DNA from: Parachlamydiaceae bacterium
GTDB lineage: Bacteria > Chlamydiota > Chlamydiia > Chlamydiales > Parachlamydiaceae
Length of the DNA: 44,107 nt
Assembly: GCA_013816265.1 (NCBI GenBank)
Contig: JACDES010000009.1
Span: forward strand, 1 to 44,107
Reading direction: 5' to 3'
Shown here: piece by piece, positions 9,141 through 17,382 of the stretch
Layout: each line of letters opens with the position of its first letter
Numbering within the stretch: position 1 is the stretch's first letter
Notes under the pieces: model-generated
Databases searched by the model: none
What the model was told of the DNA's origin: nothing
The model's input: only the letters and a program-made list of their open reading frames with translations
Translations under genes and position numbers: made by a program

Positions 9141-11078
9141 TTAAACAGCAATAGTTGTTGTAGTTGAATATGGTGAAGTTAGACTTCTTTGCTTACGTTC
9201 TTCTTCTAGCTTTGCAATGAATTCATCGACATTGACTTCGCCATGAACAACGTTATCGCGAGTACGTAAGTTGACAGTTTTGCATTCCGTCTCTTTATCA
9301 CCAACGGTTAAGATGTAGTTAATTTGTGTGAGCTGTGCGTTACGTACTTTTTTGCTTACCGATTCATTCGTGTCATCGACATCCACGTGGAACCCGTGCG
9401 CTCTAAACTTTGCAGCGACTTCATGGGCATATTCACCATGCCGATCTGCTACATTGATAATACGCACTTGCAATGGGCTCAACCATAACGGAAACTTGCC
9501 AGAAAAGTTTTCAATTAAAATACCTAGGAATCGTTCGATTGAACCAAAAATAGCTCGATGTATCATCACGGGTCGCTTACGTGAACCGTCTTCACCTGTG
9601 TATTCCAATTCAAATTTCTCAGGTAACGCCATATCAAGTTGGATCGTTCCACACTGCCAGGTTCTGTTGATGGCGTCTCTGATATGAAAGTCAATCTTAG
9701 GACCATAGAAAGCGCCATCCCCTTCATTGATGCGATAAGCTCTTCCGGTATTGTCTAACGCACCTTTAAGACCAGCCGTTGCGATTTCCCATTCTTCATC
9801 TGTTCCGATTGTGTTTTTTTCTGGTTTTGTAGAAAGTTCCAATCGATAGGTAAGACCGAAAGTAGAGTAAATTTCATCAGCTAGGTTCAGCACGCTAGTG
9901 ATTTCTTGCTGAATATCCGAGGGCTTCATGAAGATATGAGCATCATCTTGGTGAAAGCTTCTTACTCTAAATAATCCAGAAAGAGATCCTGATGGTTCAA
10001 ATCTGTGAACATTACCAATTTCGGCAACGCGTAGTGGCAATTCACGATAGCTATGTATACCTGTTTTATAATAAAGCATACAGCCTGGGCAATTCATCGG
10101 TTTGATGGCAAAATCACGATCTTCCACTTGAGATGTGAACATATTTTCGCGATAATTGCTCCAATGACCAGAAATTTCCCAAAGCTCGCGTGTCATCATT
10201 GTAGGTGTCTTAATTTCTACATATCCATTGCGTCCTAGGCATTCACGAATATATGCAACCAATTGATTCCAAACAATGAGCCCTTTAGGGTGTATGAAAG
10301 GCATTCCCGGAGCTTCTTCTTTTAATGAAAAAAGATCGAGCTTAGGACCTAAAATTTTGTGATCTCTTTTTTTAGCCTCTTCGAGTTGTTGTAGATAGTC
10401 TTTTAACAGTTTTCGATCCGGAAATGATGTACCGTATACGCGTGTGAGCATCTCATTTTTGGAATCGCCACGCCAATATGCACCGGCAGTTTTCATGATT
10501 TTAAATGATTTAATTTTACCTAAATTAAAAAGATGAGGACCTCGGCATAAATCAAAGAATTCACCTTGACGATATCCTGTCAATGGGCTTCCAGGTTCAA
10601 AACTTTCTATTAATTCGCATTTATAACGATTATCCGAAAAGGCTTTGAGCGCATCTGCTTTAGTTGAGAAAGATTCTTTTTTCGAAATATAATTCTCTCC
10701 AACAATGTTTTGGACTTCTTTTTCAATTTTTTCAAAATCGGCATCTGAAATAGTTAGGTTGCCAAAATCGTAGTAAAATCCATTTTCTATTGGCGGTCCA
10801 ATTGTTGGCTTTGCTTCTGGCCATAACCTTAGGATTGCTTGTGCTAATACGTGCGCAGAGGTATGCCAGTAAATTTCTTTACCTTCTGGGTCATCGAAAT
10901 TCCATAGAATAATCTTGTCTCCATCCTTTAACGACGTCGACAGATCAACTGTTTTTCCATTAATATTGGCGCCCAAGGCTTCATTGGGGCCTCTTAAGTT
11001 CAATTTTTCAGCCAAATCTTTAGCTGTACTATTTTCGGGCAATTCAATGGAAGATTGATCTTTTAAAAAAACACGCAT
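9141..11078 (-). CDS. thrS: Threonyl-tRNA synthetase
   Basis: A 645-aa class II synthetase that charges tRNA-Thr. The domains are in the usual order: N-terminal TGS (1-60), the second editing domain (about 70-225), the catalytic core (about 245-535) and the anticodon-binding domain (540-640). Visible motifs are MNCPGC at 328-333 (zinc ligand Cys330), the motif 2 region HRFEPSGSLSGLFRVRSF, and the motif 3 region GSIERFLGIL. Length is normal. It is the first gene of a probable operon with parA and is divergent from the 989-aa gene. The 215-bp divergent region shows no T-box-like leader. Confidence 0.97.
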   Translation of the reverse strand: MRVFLKDQSSIELPENSTAKDLAEKLNLRGPNEALGANINGKTVDLSTSLKDGDKIILWNFDDPEGKEIYWHTSAHVLAQAILRLWPEAKPTIGPPIENGFYYDFGNLTISDADFEKIEKEVQNIVGENYISKKESFSTKADALKAFSDNRYKCELIESFEPGSPLTGYRQGEFFDLCRGPHLFNLGKIKSFKIMKTAGAYWRGDSKNEMLTRVYGTSFPDRKLLKDYLQQLEEAKKRDHKILGPKLDLFSLKEEAPGMPFIHPKGLIVWNQLVAYIRECLGRNGYVEIKTPTMMTRELWEISGHWSNYRENMFTSQVEDRDFAIKPMNCPGCMLYYKTGIHSYRELPLRVAEIGNVHRFEPSGSLSGLFRVRSFHQDDAHIFMKPSDIQQEITSVLNLADEIYSTFGLTYRLELSTKPEKNTIGTDEEWEIATAGLKGALDNTGRAYRINEGDGAFYGPKIDFHIRDAINRTWQCGTIQLDMALPEKFELEYTGEDGSRKRPVMIHRAIFGSIERFLGILIENFSGKFPLWLSPLQVRIINVADRHGEYAHEVAAKFRAHGFHVDVDDTNESVSKKVRNAQLTQINYILTVGDKETECKTVNLRTRDNVVHGEVNVDEFIAKLEEERKQRSLTSPYSTTTTIAV

Positions 11079-11293
11079 GGCTTCAATTCCTTTTAATAAC
11101 TGAATTATCTAGGATTATGGTGTATAGCTTAAACTATTATCGAAAAAAACTGAAGTTTTGCTTTTACCTAATCACATTTATTTAAAAAAATGATATACAA
11201 ATCAAAAATTAGCAGAGTTTTTATCAAAATAAAAGTAAGATGAAATTTTCCAATTAATATAATTTTTCCTTAATTTTGTGAGAATAATAAATT

Positions 11294-14263
11294 GTGGACG
11301 ACAAAAGAATTACCCAGATTCTAAATTCTGTAAAAGCGCCCTTGAACCACCCTCTTTTTTTTCCAAGAGTTTTTGCTCTTGTTAGCCGTTATCTTCAGCA
11401 CGATCGTTCATTGCAAAAGGACAATCCGTTGCTATTGGTATTTGTTGAGGAGTTTGAAGAGCTGTCCCGTCGGTTTGATCGATCTCATATTCAAGAAAGC
11501 ACTTCTGTTCGTAATATACTGCGCACAAGAGAAATATCAAATTTGTTGATCAATGATAAGGGAGAAATTAACTTAAATCTAGTGCCTTCGGCCATCGAAT
11601 ATCTGAAAAGCAATTTGTATTCTTTAGGCCCCAATAGACAATATGATGCAAAAAGAAATCTACATATATTGAAAGTCCTCAATATATTAAATACTAACAA
11701 AGAAGCGTTATTGTTATTAAAGAAAATCAGTCGCCCTTTGTCAAATAAATATGCCGAAGACCTTATTCGTGATACTTTGCAATTATCGGTTCATACAAAT
11801 CTCACAGATACTCACGCACGTCGTGCTGTCTTGTCAGCATGGTTGTGTTATCTCCGTCAAAATGTAGGTTCATGTTTTGCAACAGCTCCAGCTGAAATTG
11901 TGCAAGATGAACAACCTGAATTGTTCTTGCACGACATGAACGAATTATTAGCCACAGGTAGATTAAAGAGAACATTTGGTGGGGTTGAATATACCGTTCC
12001 ATTAAGCGCAAGCTGGGGAAATGGTGATCTAAAAAAACCATTAATCATCCATCGATCTGCAAAAGGTTACCAACCTGAAATCTGGTTTTCACCAGGTCTC
12101 GTCCATGCATTCGAATCAATAGGAATCCTTAGAAAAGAGGATAGTATTAAACACAAAGTAGCGCAGCTTAAACATTGGCTCGAATCTTTGTTTCAGAAAC
12201 ATGGTGCTTATACGCCTTATATTATCATGAATACGGAAGAAATAATCCGAATTCTTATGCTTCAGGCTTATGGTTTAAGCGAACAGAACATTAAAGATTA
12301 TGAGAATAGACCTCGAGGAATGATCCAAAGCCAACTTATCGTTCATACTCCTCAAAGTGGAAAAACCCTTGGAGGTATAGGCGAAAGATGCTCTAACTTC
12401 CTCTTTCAATTTGAAGTAGCAAAGAATGTTTTTAAATCTTTTACAGATAATGCCCTGTTGAAGGCGTGGGAATTTACTTTAGCTTCATTTTCAGAAACGA
12501 AATTAGAATTTACTAGATGGAATTTGTACTCAAGTTTGGGCATGGGAACGAATGAACCGGGTGGTATCGGTCAATGCATATATCAAATTATTCAAAATAA
12601 GTTAGATAGCGTAAATCGCCGCGTTCAAGATGTGCAATATGAATACGAAATGTCCTATAATCAAGTTAAAGCACTAGAATCACGTATCCGTCAGTCATCT
12701 ACAGAAAAAGAAGTTCAATGGGTAAAAGCAGAATATCAAAGCCATCTTCATGAGTTTTATTCATTGCAAGAGCAGCGTGATACCATCCAGCTCCAAGCAA
12801 AAAATTTAGTCAATTTATACGATTCTCTTCACACCCTTTATATGGATTTATTTAAAGACTATTTTCAGGAAGTTTATGATGCAGATGTTCAAGAAGTAAA
12901 AGTGGGCCCTTTTGATGATAGCCCAGCAGGATTTCGCCTCCTTTACAAACATGGAAGAAGCAATACGGCTCAATGGACGCGTATAAAAAATTCTATGGAT
13001 TTCATCGAATCGTTAACTTCATTTTTTTCTGCTACTGAACCTCAAATTGCAGCCATGTTCGAAGAACAAGGGCTTCAAAAAGATTTAGCAGAAGTTGTTA
13101 CAGCCATTATTAATCATGTTCGTACAAAAGAATTTTTAGAATCGGCTTTTTCTCGAATGGCCATCGCTCACAATGTCCCACCCATAAAAGATCCACTGAA
13201 CAATTTGGAACACATAGAAAAAAAACCATGGGTGTATACCTCTGGTGGAACAATGAATACACTTGTAAGTTGTTATTATCGTTTGGATGACAAACCAAGG
13301 GAAGAATCAAAATGGGTAGAAAATGAGATTGAGTTACTTGTGTTTTTTGCTGACGTGATAAAACATATTCCACCACCACTTATGGCTCCATTTTTAAAAG
13401 GCGAACGATCCTCAATGTTAATGCAATCGCCAACACACGCATTCATTTTGAAACCAATGTTACAAGCCTTTAGAAGTATTTGGAGTAGTGAGGAATTTAC
13501 ATATACATATGTTCGTGATCGTATTGTGAAACCTGCGGAAAGATTTGTAGAAACTCTTCTATTGGATGATGAAATGTTACGTTTTATCATCGATCAGCTT
13601 CATGAAAAAGTCCCTGCAAATTATCAACCGCGTTTTAAGGCAGTTTTCAATCAAGTTGCAGGTCCACTCAATGTCATTATATTTAGAGATTATCTGATTG
13701 AAATGATGCAGCATGATCGAGGACTAAATTATCAAGGACGCCCGGTATTACCTGAGGAAGATATTGATAGTTTACTTTATTCGCAGCTTCCCCTTTTTCC
13801 AAATTATGATTTAAAAGAACGAATACTTAAAATTTTAAAACTACTTCCAGGAATCACTCCGAAACATACTCAAGACATTGTGGATTTAATAGAAAGAATA
13901 CCACTTTCGAGAGATCCTTCAATCCTAAGTGCGAGTCATCTTCAAGATATTTGTAAGGCTCTATTATGTTTAAGCGGTTTAATGACATCAACGAAGCATG
14001 ACTATCCTTTATTGATTCATCAAGCTGCTCAAAAATTAAATTTTGCTATGCCGGCACCCGTCATATTTGCTGATACTAATTGGGTAAAGGACGAGTTCGG
14101 TTTTCTAGTAAATCCTGGAACAGGAAAATTAGAGCTGTGGAGAATCGATTATATGGGATCCAAGGGGCATCCGATGACAAGTTGGAAACAATGGGTAGAT
14201 GGATCCCGCCCCGACCAAAAATGGGGAATTTATGTTAAGCCTTCCGAGTATGAACAAAATTAG
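11294..14263 (+). CDS. Large conserved protein of unknown function with papain-like motifs
   Basis: A 989-aa cytoplasmic protein (no signal peptide or clear membrane helix) starting at a GTG with only a weak Shine-Dalgarno sequence. I do not recognise a named family. Residues 189-196 read Q-N-V-G-S-C-F-A, resembling the catalytic Cys region of papain-fold peptidases (Q-x-x-x-GSC-(W/F)-A). Near the C-terminus His909 is followed 20 residues later by D-T-N929-W, resembling the His and Asn-x-Trp parts of the same triad. A coiled-coil-like, Q/E-rich helical segment spans about 445-510. If these residues form one site, about 710 residues are inserted between Cys and His, so the peptidase idea is tentative. 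It is divergent from thrS. Confidence 0.8.
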   Translation: MDDKRITQILNSVKAPLNHPLFFPRVFALVSRYLQHDRSLQKDNPLLLVFVEEFEELSRRFDRSHIQESTSVRNILRTREISNLLINDKGEINLNLVPSAIEYLKSNLYSLGPNRQYDAKRNLHILKVLNILNTNKEALLLLKKISRPLSNKYAEDLIRDTLQLSVHTNLTDTHARRAVLSAWLCYLRQNVGSCFATAPAEIVQDEQPELFLHDMNELLATGRLKRTFGGVEYTVPLSASWGNGDLKKPLIIHRSAKGYQPEIWFSPGLVHAFESIGILRKEDSIKHKVAQLKHWLESLFQKHGAYTPYIIMNTEEIIRILMLQAYGLSEQNIKDYENRPRGMIQSQLIVHTPQSGKTLGGIGERCSNFLFQFEVAKNVFKSFTDNALLKAWEFTLASFSETKLEFTRWNLYSSLGMGTNEPGGIGQCIYQIIQNKLDSVNRRVQDVQYEYEMSYNQVKALESRIRQSSTEKEVQWVKAEYQSHLHEFYSLQEQRDTIQLQAKNLVNLYDSLHTLYMDLFKDYFQEVYDADVQEVKVGPFDDSPAGFRLLYKHGRSNTAQWTRIKNSMDFIESLTSFFSATEPQIAAMFEEQGLQKDLAEVVTAIINHVRTKEFLESAFSRMAIAHNVPPIKDPLNNLEHIEKKPWVYTSGGTMNTLVSCYYRLDDKPREESKWVENEIELLVFFADVIKHIPPPLMAPFLKGERSSMLMQSPTHAFILKPMLQAFRSIWSSEEFTYTYVRDRIVKPAERFVETLLLDDEMLRFIIDQLHEKVPANYQPRFKAVFNQVAGPLNVIIFRDYLIEMMQHDRGLNYQGRPVLPEEDIDSLLYSQLPLFPNYDLKERILKILKLLPGITPKHTQDIVDLIERIPLSRDPSILSASHLQDICKALLCLSGLMTSTKHDYPLLIHQAAQKLNFAMPAPVIFADTNWVKDEFGFLVNPGTGKLELWRIDYMGSKGHPMTSWKQWVDGSRPDQKWGIYVKPSEYEQN

Positions 14264-14393
14264 AATCACTTTCTTTAAAGCAACTTATCTGCCTTCCTAA
14301 GTTAGTTTTTTAACCATTCATTTTAAAAGCCTTGAAGTTAGCGGCTTACGCTTCTCACCTGTCTGTAAAGACAATTTTTGGATTAAAGTTATC

Positions 14394-14422
14394 TTGACTT
14401 TAACTCTGAAAGAGATTAAAAA
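14394..14422 (+). promoter_or_regulatory. Possible sigma70-type promoter for the outer membrane protein gene
   Basis: TTGACT at 14394-14399 and TAAAAA at 14417-14422 are 17 bp apart, giving a good -35 box and a weak -10 box. This is the best candidate in the 322-bp gap between the 989-aa gene and the porin-like gene (14264-14585). The rest of that gap is AT-rich and shows no coding signal. The leader would be about 155 nt long. Confidence 0.3.
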
Positions 14423-14585
14423 TGTGACCTAATTTGTAAAAAAAACGAATAAATTCACAAGACTATTTCGTAACACATATTCAAAAAATCTATAATTTCA
14501 AAGAATCTATAAGAGTTGAGTTTGAAAAATAACTTAACTTGGGTTCTATGAATTGAAATTTTTAACTAACAAAAATGGAGTCGCC

Positions 14586-16151
14586 ATGAAGTTCATAAGA
14601 CATCTGTTGCCAATGTTAATGGTAGCAGGAATGATATCGACACAAGTAAATGCTCAGGATAGACGAGCAGGTCAAGAAACAGGATTTGAACGTAAATTAA
14701 GAGAGCGTGACGATATGGCTGTTAGAGACTTTGTTCAATCGAAGGAAAACATTGAGCTTAAAGAGAAAACTTCACACCTCGAAATCAGCGGTGACGTAAG
14801 ATTTGAATGGCGCAATTTGCAAGAAAAAGGTGAGAGGATTTTTATTGATGACGATCGTTTCGTTGAGAGATACAAATCTTTTAGAGGAAATGGGGCGGTT
14901 GATTTTAGAGATTTGCCAATTTCTAACAACGACTGGGACGTGGAATTTAATTTAAAATTCAAATACAACTTCGAACGTGCATGGGCAGCAGCACATCTTC
15001 AATTCGACAATTCTTGCGGAATCAGAGGATTTAACGACTGCAGAAATACACTCATTATAGAAGAATTAGAAAGCAGCAGTTCAAGTTTGAGCAGCGGCGG
15101 TAGCAGTAGTAGTTCTGATGATTTCGTGGCAATTATTCGCGATCAACGTTTTGACATTAAGGGAAGCGGAGAATCAGCAGGTATCAATTTAAAGCGCGCA
15201 TATATGGGATATAATATATGGGCAGATGGCGTTCATCGTATAGACATCGAAATGGGTCGACGTAAACTTGACGACGTATTTGTATCTGAAATCGAGTTTT
15301 CAAGCCGTTTTGATGGTATCTTATTAAAGTATGCAACTGCAATTGAAGACACCGCAGATTTTTATGTTAATGGGGGTGCTTTTATCATCGATGAAAGAGT
15401 TAATCAGTTTGGTTATGCCGGTGAAATTGGCTTCTTAAATATCTATGACAGCGGTTTAGATGTACGTTACTCCATTATCGATTGGACTAATGTGAGAAGA
15501 AATCGTTGCTTTATTAGAGATGCGATTGGAACAGATTTTCTTAACTCACAAATTTCCTTTTCTTACAATTTTACAACAGAAGTGTTTTGTAAAGAGATTC
15601 CTACAGAAATTTATGGTGGATTCTTAATTAACCATGCAGCTAGAAAAACGATTTTTACACATCATAAAAAAGCTAACTTAGGTTGGTATGCAGGATTGTA
15701 CTTAGGGGAAGTTGAAGGAAAAGGCGATTGGGCCATGGATGTTGAATACTTCTATGTTCAAGCACAAGCTGTTAATGATACTGACGTTGGTGGAGTCGCC
15801 CGTGGTAATATCTTAGATGAACATTTAAATGATATTTTATTTGATCCAACCGGCAAGGTAAAAGGAAATGTTGATCTCGAAGTAGACTCTTCATCAAATA
15901 TAGATAGTTTTTCAAGTATTAGTGATATAAGAAGTAGTAGTTTTAGCAGTCTTGGAAGTAGCGATATAAGCGCATTTCTACCTCGTCGTGGTAATGCTAA
16001 CTATAAAGGTGCTAGAATTGAGTTTCTTTATGCGATTACTGACAACTTATCTATTGATACTGAATATGAAGTGTCATGGGAAGCGGATAGAAAAATTGGT
16101 GGAAGACACTATTATTCTAACTTCGAAATTGAAGCGATCTACGCGTTCTAA
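14586..16151 (+). CDS. Outer membrane beta-barrel protein (porin-like) with Ser-rich loops
   Basis: A 521-aa exported protein. The ATG at 14586 is chosen over an upstream in-frame TTG (14553) because GGAG lies 6 bp before it and a signal peptide follows (MKFIRHLL, hydrophobic core, cleavage after VNA). After a charged N-terminal stretch the sequence alternates amphipathic strands rich in aromatic residues and ends in Phe, as barrels inserted by BamA do. Two unusual Ser-rich segments, around 161-180 and 433-460, interrupt the barrel and probably form surface loops. Several Cys residues could allow disulfide cross-linking, as in chlamydial envelopes. It resembles the porin-type proteins of amoeba chlamydiae, but the exact family is not certain. 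A terminator hairpin follows. Confidence 0.8.
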   Translation: MKFIRHLLPMLMVAGMISTQVNAQDRRAGQETGFERKLRERDDMAVRDFVQSKENIELKEKTSHLEISGDVRFEWRNLQEKGERIFIDDDRFVERYKSFRGNGAVDFRDLPISNNDWDVEFNLKFKYNFERAWAAAHLQFDNSCGIRGFNDCRNTLIIEELESSSSSLSSGGSSSSSDDFVAIIRDQRFDIKGSGESAGINLKRAYMGYNIWADGVHRIDIEMGRRKLDDVFVSEIEFSSRFDGILLKYATAIEDTADFYVNGGAFIIDERVNQFGYAGEIGFLNIYDSGLDVRYSIIDWTNVRRNRCFIRDAIGTDFLNSQISFSYNFTTEVFCKEIPTEIYGGFLINHAARKTIFTHHKKANLGWYAGLYLGEVEGKGDWAMDVEYFYVQAQAVNDTDVGGVARGNILDEHLNDILFDPTGKVKGNVDLEVDSSSNIDSFSSISDIRSSSFSSLGSSDISAFLPRRGNANYKGARIEFLYAITDNLSIDTEYEVSWEADRKIGGRHYYSNFEIEAIYAF

Positions 16152-16165
16152 TTGTTAGTCTCAAT

Positions 16166-16196
16166 GGGTAATGAAGTGATTATCACTTTATTACCC
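16166..16196 (+). terminator. Hairpin after the outer membrane protein gene
   Basis: GGGTAAT at 16166 pairs with ATTACCC ending at 16196, and the pairing continues inward through AGTGA and TCACT, giving a stem of about 14 bp around a TTA loop. It lies 15 bp after the stop codon. The U-tract is poor (TCTATCATATTTT), so it may act as a terminator or protect the 3' end. Confidence 0.6.
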
Positions 16197-16318
16197 TCTA
16201 TCATATTTTATCACCTTTTCTTTATTGTATCTTATTGTTCCAGTGTTAATTTGGTTGATCATAAAGATTAATTCGAGATATTACTCTTATTTATTTAAAA
16301 TTTTAATGGACTATCAAA

Positions 16319-17119
16319 ATGCAAGTTTCAAGTACCCCCCTTTCATTTAACGTTGCACATGAAATGGATAAAAATGGAATGCCACGTCTCTATTATCTTA
16401 TTGGTGGTCCAGAAGTACAACTAATAAAATATAATTCGTTTTGGGAGCAGCTTGCGACAAAACAAGATCAAAATGGGACTGGACTTGAAATACGCGATCT
16501 CGAATCAAAAGAATATGATACCTTTCAGTTGCTTGGAAACTATAAAGGTAAAGTTGTATTTGTACAAAAACATAAATTAGATGATCCTGATTATACTCCA
16601 GGGACTCATCCAGGATATAATGCTCTTGAAACATTTGAAAAAGTCAGTCAAATTTCAAATAAAATATTGGGTCAATTTAATGTTGATGCTAGTGCTTCTT
16701 TAAACATGAACAAATTTATTGAGTCAGTTACAAAAATAAATCAAAATATCGGAATGAATTTATTCAATGATGTTCCAGCGTATTGTGGCTCAGCTCAAGT
16801 TGTAGAAAAAATGGAAGGGTTATTGAAAAAAGAAACTCAAAAGCAAGAGATACAAGAAACCGTTACTACAACAGTAAATGTGCCTGTTGTTGCCACTACA
16901 GATAAAACTGTAAAAATTTCCATTCCTACAAGTAATCCTGGGATACTAATTTTTGGAGTTGGTATTCTAGCATTAGCTTTGAGAATTTTTAATAACTTCT
17001 CCAAATCAACAATTAATAATGTAAAACAACATTTATTTTCAAAAAATATTTTTGTTTTGGGAGCGGCTGTAGTTATCATCAGCATCATTTTTAAGAATCA
17101 TTTTAAGAAAGCTGATTAA
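16319..17119 (+). CDS. Inc-like protein with paired C-terminal membrane segments
   Basis: A 266-aa protein of unknown family. The first ~200 residues are soluble and have no signal peptide. Two hydrophobic segments near the C-terminus, about 211-228 (PGILIFGVGILALALRIF) and 242-258 (NIFVLGAAVVIISIIF), are separated by a short basic loop. This bilobed hydrophobic arrangement is typical of chlamydial inclusion membrane (Inc) proteins exported by type III secretion, although many of those carry it nearer the N-terminus. A Thr/Val-rich linker precedes the first segment. The Inc role is inferred from the membrane pattern only. Confidence 0.7.
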   Translation: MQVSSTPLSFNVAHEMDKNGMPRLYYLIGGPEVQLIKYNSFWEQLATKQDQNGTGLEIRDLESKEYDTFQLLGNYKGKVVFVQKHKLDDPDYTPGTHPGYNALETFEKVSQISNKILGQFNVDASASLNMNKFIESVTKINQNIGMNLFNDVPAYCGSAQVVEKMEGLLKKETQKQEIQETVTTTVNVPVVATTDKTVKISIPTSNPGILIFGVGILALALRIFNNFSKSTINNVKQHLFSKNIFVLGAAVVIISIIFKNHFKKAD

Positions 17120-17204
17120 TTATTAAAATTTTCACATTCCAATAAGTCATTAGTCCTTAAAATACCTCCAGTGTTGAGTGACCTAAATTCCTCCTAAAAA
17201 GAGA

Positions 17205-17255
17205 GATTTCACGCGCAATAAAATCATCAATCCTACGTGCGCGTAGGATAAATTG
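17205..17255. repeat. Degenerate copy of the palindromic terminal repeat
   Basis: The stretch with TTTCACGCGCAA, AAAAT and CAATCCTAC is similar to the outer parts of the repeats at both ends of the window. It contains its own perfect 8-bp inverted repeat, ATCCTACG at 17230-17237 and CGTAGGAT at 17242-17249. The central AATATT palindrome of the family is missing here. It lies in the 263-bp gap before the DUF4116 gene. Confidence 0.45.
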
Positions 17256-17382
17256 GGCTGAAATCATTCGCTCAAATATCAAACAAAATTTCAAAAATTA
17301 TATAGTACTTTAATTAAAGTTTTATTAATATTCTGTCTCAATAATTTTTCTTGAAATGTGTATTTAATTTAGGGGGTCTTCA

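Noticed and set aside
9328..9687. 119-aa plus-strand gene inside thrS
   Set aside because: It lies wholly antisense to conserved thrS sequence and its translation shows no recognisable domain.
11079..11293. T-box leader or thrS operator mimicking tRNA
   Set aside because: No specifier hairpin or T-box consensus is visible in the leader.
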